Source: Rikenellaceae bacterium
GTDB lineage: Bacteria > Bacteroidota > Bacteroidia > Bacteroidales > Rikenellaceae
Reading direction: 5' to 3'
Assembly: GCA_017936385.1 (NCBI GenBank)
Contig: JAGBFQ010000026.1
Location: forward strand, 1 to 64,000
Length of the DNA stretch: 64,000 nt
Numbering within the stretch: the first letter of the stretch is position 1; each line of letters starts with the position of its first letter. The translations under genes and the position numbers were made by a program. The notes below the pieces were generated by a model. That model did not search any database and was not told the DNA's origin. It saw only the letters and a list, made by a program, of their open reading frames with translations. This document shows positions 9,478 to 18,450 of the stretch, piece by piece.

Positions 9478-10548
9478 TTATTCATAACGATATTTCTTTA
9501 CAATATAGTCTTCGGAGTTATCAGGCAAAATTATCGCATATATCGTCTTTGAGGCTACATCCACATCAAAATCCACAATATCCTCATCCAATGAATACCA
9601 TTTTAAGGGACGACCATCCCAATCAAAGGTACAAATAATTTGAGGGCTATGTTGCATTGTTTGACCCGAATATAAACCCCAAATTTTATTGTCTCGACAT
9701 TTAACTGAAAGATATGCTTGAATGCAATTGTCAGCAGGGCCTATTGTGTAGATATTATTTCTACTGACCTCTGTCATTATGGGGAGAGTTTGCAATGGGC
9801 CATGCATTGCGCTCACAATTTCACCAGTTTGAATATCATAAATCATCAATAAGTCCGTGTACTGATGGGCGAAAGCTATACGTGTCGCGGAATCATTAAT
9901 GCAACTCCAACCATAATATAAACGACTTTTCTTGTCATGAGAATCAAAATCTTGATGTTTGGGGAACTCTCCCCATTTTCTGGAGGTTTTATCAACAACA
10001 TTATACGTCACAAAACGACTATCGGCCTCACCAGAATAAGAGGGAGTTAAGATAATGGATTCGAGTTTATTGTCCAATAGCTCCATATTGTTGCTACCGC
10101 ACTTAGGTATGTCAGATATGATAATATTAGGAGTCGTATTAATGCCATTAGATGCGTCACAAGAATAAACAACGACTTTACTGCTGTAAATATCATTCGC
10201 CCACAACAGCCTGTATATTGGCGAATATTTGAGTCCGAACACAGAAAGAGCTTCATTCTCAGCTCGTCCCATACTCAAAAAACTCGCGCAGCTATCTCCG
10301 CTATGGATGTCTGCCAAACACAAATGGTATGTTTCTCCATTTGTCGCATATGCAATTCTTCCATTTACCATACACATTTCCATGGGTAATAATGGCGTAT
10401 AGACATCACACACTTCGCCTTCAAGATGTATTGCAGACACATCTTCCCCATCGAAGGTATCACAATCGGCATACTGATTGTGACCACGGACACATCCTTG
10501 CAAAGAGAACGCTATTACAGCAAATAGAATTCTTGTGATTTTTGTCAT
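9478..10548 (-). CDS. BP1: BF3164/TolB-like beta-propeller lipoprotein
   Basis: Outer-membrane or periplasmic lipoprotein, 356 aa, with lipobox SLQGC (Cys19). The body is repeated beta-blade sequence with the family signature GRAENEAL near residue 93, and a C-terminal FDWDGRPLKWYSLD motif typical of the BF3164/TolB-like group. Function is unknown; such propellers usually bind ligands. It follows the frameshifted peptide P1 by 10 bases and shares its promoter at 10852-10882. It is the array member nearest tolC. The reading frame is intact although its peptide partner is broken. Confidence 0.82.
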   Translation of the reverse strand: MTKITRILFAVIAFSLQGCVRGHNQYADCDTFDGEDVSAIHLEGEVCDVYTPLLPMEMCMVNGRIAYATNGETYHLCLADIHSGDSCASFLSMGRAENEALSVFGLKYSPIYRLLWANDIYSSKVVVYSCDASNGINTTPNIIISDIPKCGSNNMELLDNKLESIILTPSYSGEADSRFVTYNVVDKTSRKWGEFPKHQDFDSHDKKSRLYYGWSCINDSATRIAFAHQYTDLLMIYDIQTGEIVSAMHGPLQTLPIMTEVSRNNIYTIGPADNCIQAYLSVKCRDNKIWGLYSGQTMQHSPQIICTFDWDGRPLKWYSLDEDIVDFDVDVASKTIYAIILPDNSEDYIVKKYRYE

Positions 10549-10558
10549 GTTTTTAATA

Positions 10559-10826
10559 TTATCTCGTTCTCATATTGTTGCAGAACTTGGTTTCCCATTG
10601 TCGTGTCACAAGCGAATAATACTCTATTATGCACAGATTTTTAGCAGCATCCACACAAAATTCATTGCAATCCGGCTCTAATAACTGTGGGTTCTCCAAA
10701 GAAGACAACGCTTCTAAATTCTGCGCCAAAAGAGAATATGGCTGAGTTTTGATTTTAATCACAGCCAAAGCCGCCACCAACACAATTACGCAGCACATAG
10801 CAGCAAAAAAAGTTCTTAGTTTTCAT
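10559..10826 (-). pseudogene. P1: NVEALM-like peptide gene, frameshifted in leader
   Basis: The expected start ATG is at 10824-10826 (MKTKNFF...). A run of seven T instead of six at codons 6-7 shifts the frame and causes an early stop. Restoring six T gives MKTKNFFAAMCCVIVLV..., a signal sequence, then the motif AQNLEALSS and a tail with four Cys (CNEFC...C...C). An internal ATG in the restored frame (MCCVIVLV) leaves a 79-aa ORF with a shortened hydrophobic segment. The same T7 tract is present in P4. This may be a slippage-switchable tract or plain decay. Confidence 0.7.
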
Positions 10827-10851
10827 AGGCATCTAAATTTTAAGGTTTCTG

Positions 10852-10882
10852 CAAAATTAAGTTTTTTTAAGCAAAAATCCAA
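10852..10882 (-). promoter_or_regulatory. Promoter of P1-BP1
   Basis: On the minus strand TAATTTTG (10859-10852) fits the Bacteroidota -7 element TAnnTTTG. TTG (10882-10880) lies 20 nt upstream, as in the consensus. The same block stands before the other left-arm cassettes. Confidence 0.65.
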
Positions 10883-10906
10883 GCCGTCACACCTTAAATT
10901 TCCACC

Positions 10907-11086
10907 TTAATCACAAGCCCAATAGACTGAGATGAAGACATTGCAATTGACCATACTCGCGATGGATTGTTGTTGCGCCAGCATAATGGCACGCTGCATA
11001 GTGATGGTCTTGGTTTGCGCCGCAACGTTTGCAATGCCCGCCATCCAAGCCATCGCCAGAACTATAATCCATTGAGCAACTCTCAT
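10907..11086 (-). pseudogene. Truncated tolC 5' copy, open 59-aa ORF
   Basis: Near-identical over about 150 bp to codons 1-50 of the tolC gene at 9287, with a new N-terminal MRVAQW and a new C-terminal end VYWACD before the stop. It has a full signal peptide but none of the TolC channel, so it cannot be an efflux protein. It lies between BP2 and the P1 promoter. It is the youngest-looking of four such copies, because it is the closest to the parent. It marks a junction left by tandem duplication of a peptide-propeller-tolC' unit. Confidence 0.8.
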
Positions 11087-11128
11087 GTTCTAAAGATACT
11101 ATTTACGCTTAAATGCCAATTTGAAAGA

Positions 11129-12301
11129 CTATTTTAGCTCTACAAAAGAAGAAGCATCAAAATAATGATTTTTATATAGCACCACAATTGGGTTATCGTC
11201 ATCCTTAACACCGGTTGATAATCTCACTTTCGAGTCAGATGACAATTGATAAGGATACACAATACCCACAAATTTGTCTGTTGTAGCGGTTAATAGATTC
11301 AAATCTTCCAAAATATTATCATGCCCCGTATATTGAGGAAATACATAACCTTTACCACTATCCAAATTCCAAAACAGATGACATGTCTCGTCATTGTGTA
11401 TACAAGACGCATAACCTACCTCTTCTGTCATTAGCAACGACCTTATACCCCATGAATAATCATCGTCCGAAGCAACCAAATGCAAAAGAGAGCCAAATCC
11501 ATCAATGTTTTCAACTGATAATCCCGAGTTATAAATAGATTCCTTACCAGAATCCAATATGTATCGAGGGGTTAACTGACGACAGGAGTCATCAATCATG
11601 TAAATCGTATCCGACATTATGGATAATCCATATACACCTTTGCTGTTTTGTGCAATTTTGGGTCGAGCACCATCGCTTGACCTGTATTCCCAAACAAAAG
11701 GATATTTACACAGATTCGTCTCAACGCGCATCAAAGATTTTACACCAACAATGCTGTACATATTCTGAATCGTAGGTACAAAATCAAGATTCAATAAAAG
11801 TTGTCCATTGGGCAGAATCTCTCCTTCTGACGAAGAAGTGATTAGACTATTTACCTCGCTATTGCTATTAATTCGTTTAATGTACCTTCCATTCAAATCA
11901 TAAACGAACATCTTGGATTGCAGGTAATCATAAACAAGAATATTATCAGTAGTCACATAGCAGTGTGTTAAACTTGAATATTCGCCGTGACCTCGTCCTG
12001 GCGAAAGCTTGAAAGCAAATGCGCCATCGAGCCCAAAAACCACAATATTTTGGTTAACATCACATATGTATATATGTTCGTTTTTGATTGAAATTTGCTT
12101 AATCTGCCCAACCAAAGATTGAGTTGTAGTCTGTAGAGGAATTAACTCGACATCCGTAAAAGCTTCAGAGGGCACTTGTTTATTCAACTCATCTATCTTG
12201 ACGATTACGACATCGGACGTCGAGGTATTATCTACGGCTCTTTTACATTGCGCAAAGCATAGGCAAAGCCCTACGACAAGTATTATACGAAAGAAATCCA
12301 T
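11129..12301 (-). CDS. BP2: 6-bladed beta-propeller lipoprotein
   Basis: Lipoprotein of 390 aa with lipobox CFAQC (Cys19). It shows the 6-bladed beta-propeller signature: an early blade with VELIPLQTT, then GLDGAFAFKL followed by GRGHGEYSSL at about residue 103, and an aspartate-rich C-terminus ending DDNPIVVLY, as in many array members. It starts 3 bases after the true end of the broken peptide P2 and is probably translated from the same message. No enzyme motif is seen. It is inferred to be a surface or periplasmic binding protein. Confidence 0.85.
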   Translation of the reverse strand: MDFFRIILVVGLCLCFAQCKRAVDNTSTSDVVIVKIDELNKQVPSEAFTDVELIPLQTTTQSLVGQIKQISIKNEHIYICDVNQNIVVFGLDGAFAFKLSPGRGHGEYSSLTHCYVTTDNILVYDYLQSKMFVYDLNGRYIKRINSNSEVNSLITSSSEGEILPNGQLLLNLDFVPTIQNMYSIVGVKSLMRVETNLCKYPFVWEYRSSDGARPKIAQNSKGVYGLSIMSDTIYMIDDSCRQLTPRYILDSGKESIYNSGLSVENIDGFGSLLHLVASDDDYSWGIRSLLMTEEVGYASCIHNDETCHLFWNLDSGKGYVFPQYTGHDNILEDLNLLTATTDKFVGIVYPYQLSSDSKVRLSTGVKDDDNPIVVLYKNHYFDASSFVELK

Positions 12302-12304
12302 ACA

Positions 12305-12672
12305 TTATATTTTCTCCATTGGTTTCTCCATCCATGATTTAGCACAACAATTTTCGTTACTTTGTACGCAAACATATGCCTTTACAACCTTGGCATTCTT
12401 GAACTCTCCAGTCAATACAACAACCCCGTTAGGCAGTGTTACAAAAGCATTACAGAGGCTTCTTTTGCGGTAGTCAAAAATACGACTGATTCAACTTGGT
12501 TTATATTGTATTTGTAGATATCACAATTGGGAGATGGAGCTTCTCCATCATTCATTAATAAATCGATGTTTGTTTTCAATAAACTTGCGCAGGGGCTATG
12601 TTGTTGACTTTTCACAACTAAAAAGGCGCTTAAAAACGTCATCATTCCCAATCCAATTCAATACTTTCTCAT
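12305..12672 (-). pseudogene. P2: NVEALM-like peptide gene, nonsense plus frameshift
   Basis: The ATG at 12672 opens MRKY, then an in-frame TGA at codon 5 (12660-12658). The frame continues as IGLGMMTFLSAFLVV, with the motif LLKTNIDLLMNDGE. A second lesion, in a T-run near 12477-12482, shifts the frame. In the next frame the tail continues (YRKRSLCNAFVTLPN, later YVCVQSNENCC) to a stop at 12305-12307, just before BP2. A start at the later ATG codons would skip the first lesion but not the second. Confidence 0.68.
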
Positions 12673-12695
12673 AGCATGAATTTTGTTTTACTATA

Positions 12696-12727
12696 CAAGT
12701 ATACAACCTTTTTCACAAACGACCAAA
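12696..12727 (-). promoter_or_regulatory. Promoter of P2-BP2
   Basis: TTTG (12727-12724), 20-nt spacer and TATACTTG (12703-12696) match the Bacteroidota consensus with one change in the -7 element. Confidence 0.5.
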
Positions 12728-12840
12728 TAATATCCTTGGAAATCTCAATTCCCCTAGTATATTTTCAATATTGTTAACATACAATAGAAAGAGCTATTAC
12801 TATTATGAATAAGCTCAAGATTACAGCCCATAAGATTTTT

Positions 12841-14025
12841 TTATTCATCATTCATGTCTTTGAGTTGATACATAATCAGAATGCCATTATCTTCATATTT
12901 GATGTCTTTTACAACGTCTGCGACTCGTTGTTCAAAGGAGTTTTTAGGGTTTATTTTGTTTTTCAATATGTAGTCGTAGGTGGTTAGCAAATCATCTGCA
13001 CTTCTATATGACACTATATAATTACGAGTCAGAAAGAAATCTGTCAATGCCAAATTATACCATCCGTCTACTCTCGTCGAATTCACATTACTATGCAATC
13101 CAGTTTTTAAATCGTAGATAATATTATACGGCATCGCTTGAAATTTGTACGAAAGAACGATATATCTGGATGATGATGATATGCGGTCAATTCCCCAAAT
13201 GTATTTATTTCCCAAACCTTGCCTCAAGCCCTCTACCGCACCTATGGTTCTATGTTTTTCGGGCATTGTTTGCCTGCCAAAATTCACATATAAAAACGGC
13301 TTGATTTCACCATTTGAAGTTGTTTGATAAATCGTATTATCCGAAGGATAACAAATGAAAAAAACGTTATCTGTAACTGCATAGGCCTTTTCTTCGGCAA
13401 AATATCTATTACAATCCTCAGTAGTAAAGGGAAGTAGCCTGTCTGTTATTTTACCATTTTTGTCTAAAACAAAGAATCGATAATTACCACTTGAGGTTTC
13501 ACTCCATTTGTTTACTAAAAATATATTATTGTCCGACACAAATAGATGGTGTCCCCAAACTGAAGATATATCAATGGAGCGCACAAAAGCCCCTTTCAAG
13601 TCGTATACGACAATCTTGCAACCGATATTATCCAGAACCCACACATTGTTATTTGAGATATGCACATCCGTCATCTCCACATATTCGTTATGAGCACGAC
13701 CACGCTTGTCTATTTTGAATTCAAAACGTCCGTCAGTGTTAAACACCAAAATACACGAAGATAAGTCGTCTACAATATACAAAAGATTGTCTTGAAATAC
13801 AATATCTGAGATGTTACCAATTATACACTTATCATTGGTTTCTAATTTCAGCAACTTGTGTTCCCCTTCAGTACGTATTATATTGGCATCAGCAAGACAT
13901 TGGTCAATTTGCTTTACATCAATAGTGATTTGTGTAATATCACTATGAGAAATATTGTCAGAACAGCCACTTAAAATTACAAATAAAGTGCTGACAAAAA
14001 ATAGAGAACACCCCTTCACTCCCAT
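12841..14025 (-). CDS. BP3: 6-bladed beta-propeller lipoprotein without peptide partner
   Basis: Lipoprotein, 394 aa, lipobox ILSGC (Cys21). The propeller signatures are present: HKLLKLETNDKCIIGNISDI, GRAHNEYVEMTDV near residue 105, and a C-terminal blade. Unlike most array members, no peptide gene or relic lies between its promoter (14133-14163) and its start. The 107-base leader between them has no leader-peptide similarity, so the peptide was deleted cleanly or never present. The ORF is intact. Confidence 0.85.
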   Translation of the reverse strand: MGVKGCSLFFVSTLFVILSGCSDNISHSDITQITIDVKQIDQCLADANIIRTEGEHKLLKLETNDKCIIGNISDIVFQDNLLYIVDDLSSCILVFNTDGRFEFKIDKRGRAHNEYVEMTDVHISNNNVWVLDNIGCKIVVYDLKGAFVRSIDISSVWGHHLFVSDNNIFLVNKWSETSSGNYRFFVLDKNGKITDRLLPFTTEDCNRYFAEEKAYAVTDNVFFICYPSDNTIYQTTSNGEIKPFLYVNFGRQTMPEKHRTIGAVEGLRQGLGNKYIWGIDRISSSSRYIVLSYKFQAMPYNIIYDLKTGLHSNVNSTRVDGWYNLALTDFFLTRNYIVSYRSADDLLTTYDYILKNKINPKNSFEQRVADVVKDIKYEDNGILIMYQLKDMNDE

Positions 14026-14132
14026 TATAATCTTAATAGATTACTACAAACATATGAGTTACGCCTTATTATCAATAAGGTACTTCTTGACAAGAATATG
14101 GATTGCAACCATTCCCTTTATAAGGTTTTCTG

Positions 14133-14163
14133 CAAAATTAAGTATTTTTAAGCAAAAATCCAA
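14133..14163 (-). promoter_or_regulatory. Cassette promoter upstream of BP3
   Basis: TTG (14163-14161), 20 nt, TAATTTTG (14140-14133), in the same conserved block as the P1 and P4 promoters. Confidence 0.6.
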
Positions 14164-14187
14164 GCCGTCACACCTTAAATCTCCACC

Positions 14188-14367
14188 TTAATTACAAGCC
14201 CAATAGACTGAAATGAAGACATTGCAATTGACCATACTCGCGATGGATTGTTGCTGTGCCAACATAATTGCACGCTGCATTGTGATGGTCTTGGTTTGCG
14301 CCGTAACATTTGCAATGCCCACCATCCAAGCCACAACCAGAACCATAATCCACCGAGTAGTTCTCAT
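14188..14367 (-). pseudogene. Truncated tolC 5' copy, open 59-aa ORF
   Basis: Second dispersed copy of the tolC start region. It encodes MRTTRWIMVLVVAWM..., then QTKTITMQRAIMLAQQQ and ends VYWACN. It is more diverged from tolC than the copy at 10907 but still open over exactly the same 59 codons. It lies downstream of BP4 and upstream of the BP3 promoter. The flanking 14368-14420 segment is repeated downstream of BP10 (23935-23985), so the duplicated block is larger than the tolC piece. Confidence 0.8.
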
Positions 14368-14451
14368 TTGCTATCGAAATATTTAATTGATAAATCAGTT
14401 TTTAGATATAAATATGTTCCGACCACGCAGGTTGAAAATCTTGATAAACAT

Positions 14452-15495
14452 TTATTCACAGAGTTGTGCTTTATGCAATAACAACCCATCTTCTGTCTGC
14501 GAAACCAAGTATAGACATCCATCTGCCGACACTGTGTATGCAGATGAGAAGATATCATAATTGTAGCTTTTAGATACCACTCCATCCCAATTCACAACAA
14601 GTAAATTTAAAGATGATGGCTCTTTATTTTCCATCCCATTCACAAATGCTACATAAACACACTCTTCAGTTGTTACTGGCTTATAAAAATAAACATTGTT
14701 GAGATTGTCATAGAAGTCATCAAGCGAAGAACATTGAGGATTTGCATCTTTTATAACAGTCTCGCGAATAAGCTCCATCGAAGACATGTCATAAACTCCG
14801 ATTATTGGCACATTGGCATAAAATACCAATAACCTATTAAAAAATGGACTATACACAGACGTGGAGGCTAACCAATTGTCGCGGTCGTCAATGTTGTCGA
14901 TATCCAAATCAACCTGTGGAAATTCGCCAAAAAAAGAAACATCATTCTGATTCCGATTATACAACTTGAATGGATATTTCTCTCCTCTTATTTGGCTGAA
15001 TGTTATAGAATCATTTAGAATAATAACGTTATCCCCGATATTGTCTGTAATTTTTTCTCTCCTTAATTCGTTAATCTCACCATTTTTTTTCACGCTTAAC
15101 TCGGCGCAATATCTATTGTTCGTATACAAATAAAACGTGGAATCATTGCTGTTCTTAGGTGCTTTTCCCACCTCCCAATATTCATTGGCGGCTCTTCCAA
15201 AGGTGCCATACTTCTGAACAAGCTGCAAATCGTGGCGATTATATAGATAAATTACATTCGCCCCTTCATATCCATTTACGATTGCTAAATAATCACCGAC
15301 AACAAGCAACTCCATAGGGACATACAACTCTGTAGACTCGGGTGTATATTCCTTTAAGGTAATATCCTTTGATGGAATACTACAAAGATTCTGCTCTACA
15401 ATCGGATGCTTTTTTTTGTTGTTGCAGGAGAAGACCCCTACGCCAACAAAAAAACAAACGACAAGTAAGGTTATTGAATTTTGAGATATTTTCAT
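14452..15495 (-). CDS. BP4: BF3164/TolB-like beta-propeller lipoprotein
   Basis: Lipoprotein of 347 aa, lipobox GVFSC (Cys24). It carries the BF3164-type signatures GRAANEYWEVGKAP near residue 110, FFGEFPQVD in the middle and VVNWDGVVSKSYNYD near the C-terminus. Its peptide partner P3 has lost its leader and abuts BP5, so BP4 may now be read only from upstream transcription. A duplicate of its last 40 or so codons lies at 16802-16922. Confidence 0.82.
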   Translation of the reverse strand: MKISQNSITLLVVCFFVGVGVFSCNNKKKHPIVEQNLCSIPSKDITLKEYTPESTELYVPMELLVVGDYLAIVNGYEGANVIYLYNRHDLQLVQKYGTFGRAANEYWEVGKAPKNSNDSTFYLYTNNRYCAELSVKKNGEINELRREKITDNIGDNVIILNDSITFSQIRGEKYPFKLYNRNQNDVSFFGEFPQVDLDIDNIDDRDNWLASTSVYSPFFNRLLVFYANVPIIGVYDMSSMELIRETVIKDANPQCSSLDDFYDNLNNVYFYKPVTTEECVYVAFVNGMENKEPSSLNLLVVNWDGVVSKSYNYDIFSSAYTVSADGCLYLVSQTEDGLLLHKAQLCE

Positions 15496-15506
15496 TACAA
15501 ATAATG

Positions 15507-15731
15507 TTATTTTCTTATAGGTTTATACACGCTTTTATAATTACAAGTTTCACAAATACGGACGCGAACAAGCGTACCTAAATTTGAATAATCGGAATAG
15601 GTGTCATAACACTCTTTTGTGAATTCATTACCCTCCCTTGTTGATTGCACCAACGCTTCGAGGTGTCTGACATCTTTTTTTTGAGATTTTGTAACGGCTG
15701 TGTAAGTTGCAAATGCAGTACCTGCAAACAA
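15507..15731 (-). pseudogene. P3: NVEALM-like peptide gene, leader deleted
   Basis: Begins directly at the stop of BP5 with the second half of the leader (FAGTAFATYTAVTKSQ). The normal SDLTKQNLEAL motif is reduced to KKDVRHLEALVQSTREGN by a one-base gain plus a compensating deletion, leaving the frame open. The tail has few Cys (ECYDTYSDYS, RICETCNYK). No ATG is available; only a TTG at 15731. The promoter and first ten codons are gone, apparently removed by fusion to BP5. Confidence 0.7.
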
Positions 15732-16790
15732 TCACTGCTTGTTACGAATTCTATAACGTATGATAATAGGGTTGTTATTCAAGTCCAACGCCCCATACAT
15801 TTGTGCCGATATTGATGTGTACACATAGGAGCCGTCAAATCCTACTATATTGTAGAAATGCGGATAATTTTCATCCTCTACATCACCCAAACGATAAACT
15901 TTCACTTCTCCATATTCTGTTACCTCAATGAGGCTTTGGCGATAACCAAGTTCATTAAAGAAAATTTTAGCCACCAAAAATAAACGCCCATGTATCTCTG
16001 AAACATACTGAATTCGCTTCAATACATTTTTGTATTTATACTTTGCTACTATGTCATTGTATTGCCGCTTATCTATATCTTCTATATTTAATTCTGTATC
16101 AAATTGCAAATGCACCAAAGGCTTGCAATCACCATTTATTGACATAGCATAAATCGTTTCGTCATATGGGAATGTAAGTAACAAATCACCATCCTCGCTC
16201 TCGTTGAACGGAGACCCCTCAAAAATATACCCATTCTGATGAGAGAACGGCATTGTGCGAGATATGATTTCTCCACGAGAATCAATTTGCACAAAATTAT
16301 AACCCGTTGCATTTGCCCATTCAGAATATAAAATTATATTGTCCGGATTAACTATATGCAAGTTGCAATAAAAATCATCCAGGAATATGGTCTGTAAATG
16401 TGTAGCTGAGATGTCATAAACTTGTATTTTTTTATCAATGCGCGACAATATATATATATACCCATCACACACATCTATATCCGTCAGTTCAAGATATTCG
16501 TTTGAAGCTCGTCCATGATTGCGTATTTTTCCCAACCATTTACCCTGTTCGGAAAAAACAACCACCGACTTAGTACCACCATCCATCACTATAAATTTAT
16601 CATCCTCAACTATTAGCTTGGTAACGGTTGCAATTAGGCTTGTTTCGGCTGTTTCCAATGGGATAGCCTCAGATGATTCTATCAACTCCTCCAATGCAAC
16701 ATTTGTTTCAGTGGGTACTGTTGTTTTTACCTGCTGCTTAGTACAACCAATCAGAATAACAAATAACAATGTTGTTATAATAAATTTCAT
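15732..16790 (-). CDS. BP5: 6-bladed beta-propeller lipoprotein
   Basis: Start chosen at 16790 because MKFIITTLLFVILIGC is a clean type II signal peptide (Cys16). The 45 codons upstream in the same frame are read from a duplicated piece of BP4 in the wrong frame. The protein is 352 aa with EAIPLETAETSLIATV, GRASNEYLELTDIDV near residue 91 and NNNPIIIRYRI at the C-terminus. There is no peptide gene upstream; the BP4 fragment and the small lipoprotein gene at 16952 occupy that position. Confidence 0.84.
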   Translation of the reverse strand: MKFIITTLLFVILIGCTKQQVKTTVPTETNVALEELIESSEAIPLETAETSLIATVTKLIVEDDKFIVMDGGTKSVVVFSEQGKWLGKIRNHGRASNEYLELTDIDVCDGYIYILSRIDKKIQVYDISATHLQTIFLDDFYCNLHIVNPDNIILYSEWANATGYNFVQIDSRGEIISRTMPFSHQNGYIFEGSPFNESEDGDLLLTFPYDETIYAMSINGDCKPLVHLQFDTELNIEDIDKRQYNDIVAKYKYKNVLKRIQYVSEIHGRLFLVAKIFFNELGYRQSLIEVTEYGEVKVYRLGDVEDENYPHFYNIVGFDGSYVYTSISAQMYGALDLNNNPIIIRYRIRNKQ

Positions 16791-16801
16791 AACAATTAGA
16801 T

Positions 16802-16922
16802 TTTTTGGGTATAAATATGTTCCGACCACGCAGGTTGAAAATCTTGATAAATATTTATTCACAGAGTTGTGCTTTATGCAATAACAACCCATCTTCTGTC
16901 TGCGAAACCAAGTATAGACATC
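16802..16922 (-). repeat. Duplicated 3' end of BP4
   Basis: About 120 bp nearly identical to 14405-14523, the last 24 codons of BP4 plus its trailer. It sits upstream of BP5 and shows that recombination joined a BP4-like gene end to the BP5 start. Confidence 0.85.
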
Positions 16923-16951
16923 CAATTAAGTATTAGACATTTGCTACACAA

Positions 16952-17314
16952 CTATCTATATAATAATATGGTTATAGCTTGCAAATAAGAATCATCCAAA
17001 TCAAAAAGTTCATAGCCACCTGAGACTGGTTCGCATATTAACTCTTTGGAATGGGTTGTGCCATTGAGTAATAAACGTGAGCCTCGATAGGTGTAGCTAT
17101 AAACAGAGTCTACAAAATATCCGAAATTAAAATCACGATATATGATTACGCGATTACCCTCAAAATGAAATTTCGGAACTGAGGTTACATTTATACTATC
17201 AGTTATGGCTTTACGTGTTAAGGTATACCCCATTACAGAGTAGTCACCTTCGATTCTGTGTCCACACGAACAACAAAATGCAACAAATAAGACTATTATA
17301 ATTATGCGCTTCAT
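16952..17314 (-). CDS. Small lipoprotein, unknown function
   Basis: A 120-aa protein with type II signal peptide ending FCCSC (Cys17), followed by a short mostly beta domain (HFEGNRVIIYRDFNFGYFVDS). It resembles small lipocalin-like Bacteroidota lipoproteins in outline, but no family is recognised. Its start overlaps the end of BP6 by 4 bases, so it is translationally coupled. It is the only non-propeller, non-peptide gene in the left arm, apart from the mini-ORF at 9387. Confidence 0.65.
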   Translation of the reverse strand: MKRIIIIVLFVAFCCSCGHRIEGDYSVMGYTLTRKAITDSINVTSVPKFHFEGNRVIIYRDFNFGYFVDSVYSYTYRGSRLLLNGTTHSKELICEPVSGGYELFDLDDSYLQAITILLYR

Positions 17315-18450
17315 TGGGTATATGCAATGGCTATTATGGGGTTTGACTCTTCATTAATTTGTGGAAACGTTTCAGTTAATTGTTCGAAAGAGAGGATATA
17401 CTCGGCGCTTAAAACTGTTATGATGGCCTCAGGGGTGGATGCAGCAAAAAGACCAATAGGAGGCATATCATCCGTAATGTCATCACTTTTCATAGGTTGG
17501 TATGTTACACCTGTCGTTTTGTGATGGTATATTGCAATATGTTGGTATGTGTCGTGTAATGAAACGGTCAATAAGTGTTCCGTTTCATAACAATTGAATA
17601 TAGTGTAGTATTTTCCACGATATTTATCTGACGCGCCCAACGGATTTTTTTGCAATTTTCGAGGGATTGTGATATCCACATCCAAGATATACGGAGCGCT
17701 TGTTGTATCACAGGCTATATGATAAATCAGATTTTTATCTTCTGGCCCTGCCAAAACAACAGTGTCACCATAATGTCTAAGATACTTTGAGTGAAAACCA
17801 CTATTGAATAAGAAATCTTCATCAATAGTTATGACTTGTTGCTTAAATCGCCCGACGGAGTCTGTTTGCCACAGTCCGCGACGAACACCTCGCATATAAT
17901 CGTGTGTATAGAACAGGAAATCGCCATTAGGCAACTGAGCAAAGTCTCGTGGAACATCATCAATTCGAAAATCATACAAAAAAATATCCGTGGACGAATA
18001 GACTAACACACGGTTGCTACTTCCGTCATAAATGGAGATATTTCCCGTTGTTTCATTCACATCAAACTGATAGATATTGATATATTCGCCAGGCCCGCGC
18101 CCCCGATGTTGATATCGATGCACAAATTTCCCGTCCAAATCAAATCTCAATATACTGGCATTTGATTTATCGCAGATGTAAATACCATCATTCGTAAATC
18201 TCAAATCATCAACACGATTAATTAAAGATGCATTGTCAGAGTTCTCTAAAGGTATGTATTTGACCTTACAAAATAGGTCGGACATGCGAATAGTGTTGTT
18301 CTGTGATGCAGTTTTGAATCTTACCGACAAACCTACCATTCCATGATTGCTTTGTTTGTTATTGTTCATTGAACAACAACAAACAATAACACACAAAGCA
18401 ATCATAGTTACTATATATCTAATGCGCGTTACGAGTGACATATTGAGCAC
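17311..18450 (-). CDS. BP6: 6-bladed beta-propeller lipoprotein
   Basis: Lipoprotein of 379 aa with a Cys-rich lipobox (VCCC, Cys24-26). It carries VKYIPLENSDNASLINRV, the canonical GRGPGEYINIYQFDV near residue 117 and NEESNPIIAIAY at the C-terminus. The start could also be the ATG at 18441, three codons in. The 5' end overlaps the tail of the broken peptide P4, implying translational coupling to a peptide that no longer translates through. The ORF is intact. Confidence 0.85.
   Translation of the reverse strand: MLNMSLVTRIRYIVTMIALCVIVCCCSMNNNKQSNHGMVGLSVRFKTASQNNTIRMSDLFCKVKYIPLENSDNASLINRVDDLRFTNDGIYICDKSNASILRFDLDGKFVHRYQHRGRGPGEYINIYQFDVNETTGNISIYDGSSNRVLVYSSTDIFLYDFRIDDVPRDFAQLPNGDFLFYTHDYMRGVRRGLWQTDSVGRFKQQVITIDEDFLFNSGFHSKYLRHYGDTVVLAGPEDKNLIYHIACDTTSAPYILDVDITIPRKLQKNPLGASDKYRGKYYTIFNCYETEHLLTVSLHDTYQHIAIYHHKTTGVTYQPMKSDDITDDMPPIGLFAASTPEAIITVLSAEYILSFEQLTETFPQINEESNPIIAIAYTQ

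Noticed and set aside
10907-11086. 59-aa tolC copies as efflux genes
   Set aside because: They contain only the signal peptide and about 30 residues; no channel-forming part.
16791-16925. 45-codon N-terminal extension of BP5
   Set aside because: It reads the duplicated BP4 end in the wrong frame and would bury the lipoprotein signal peptide.
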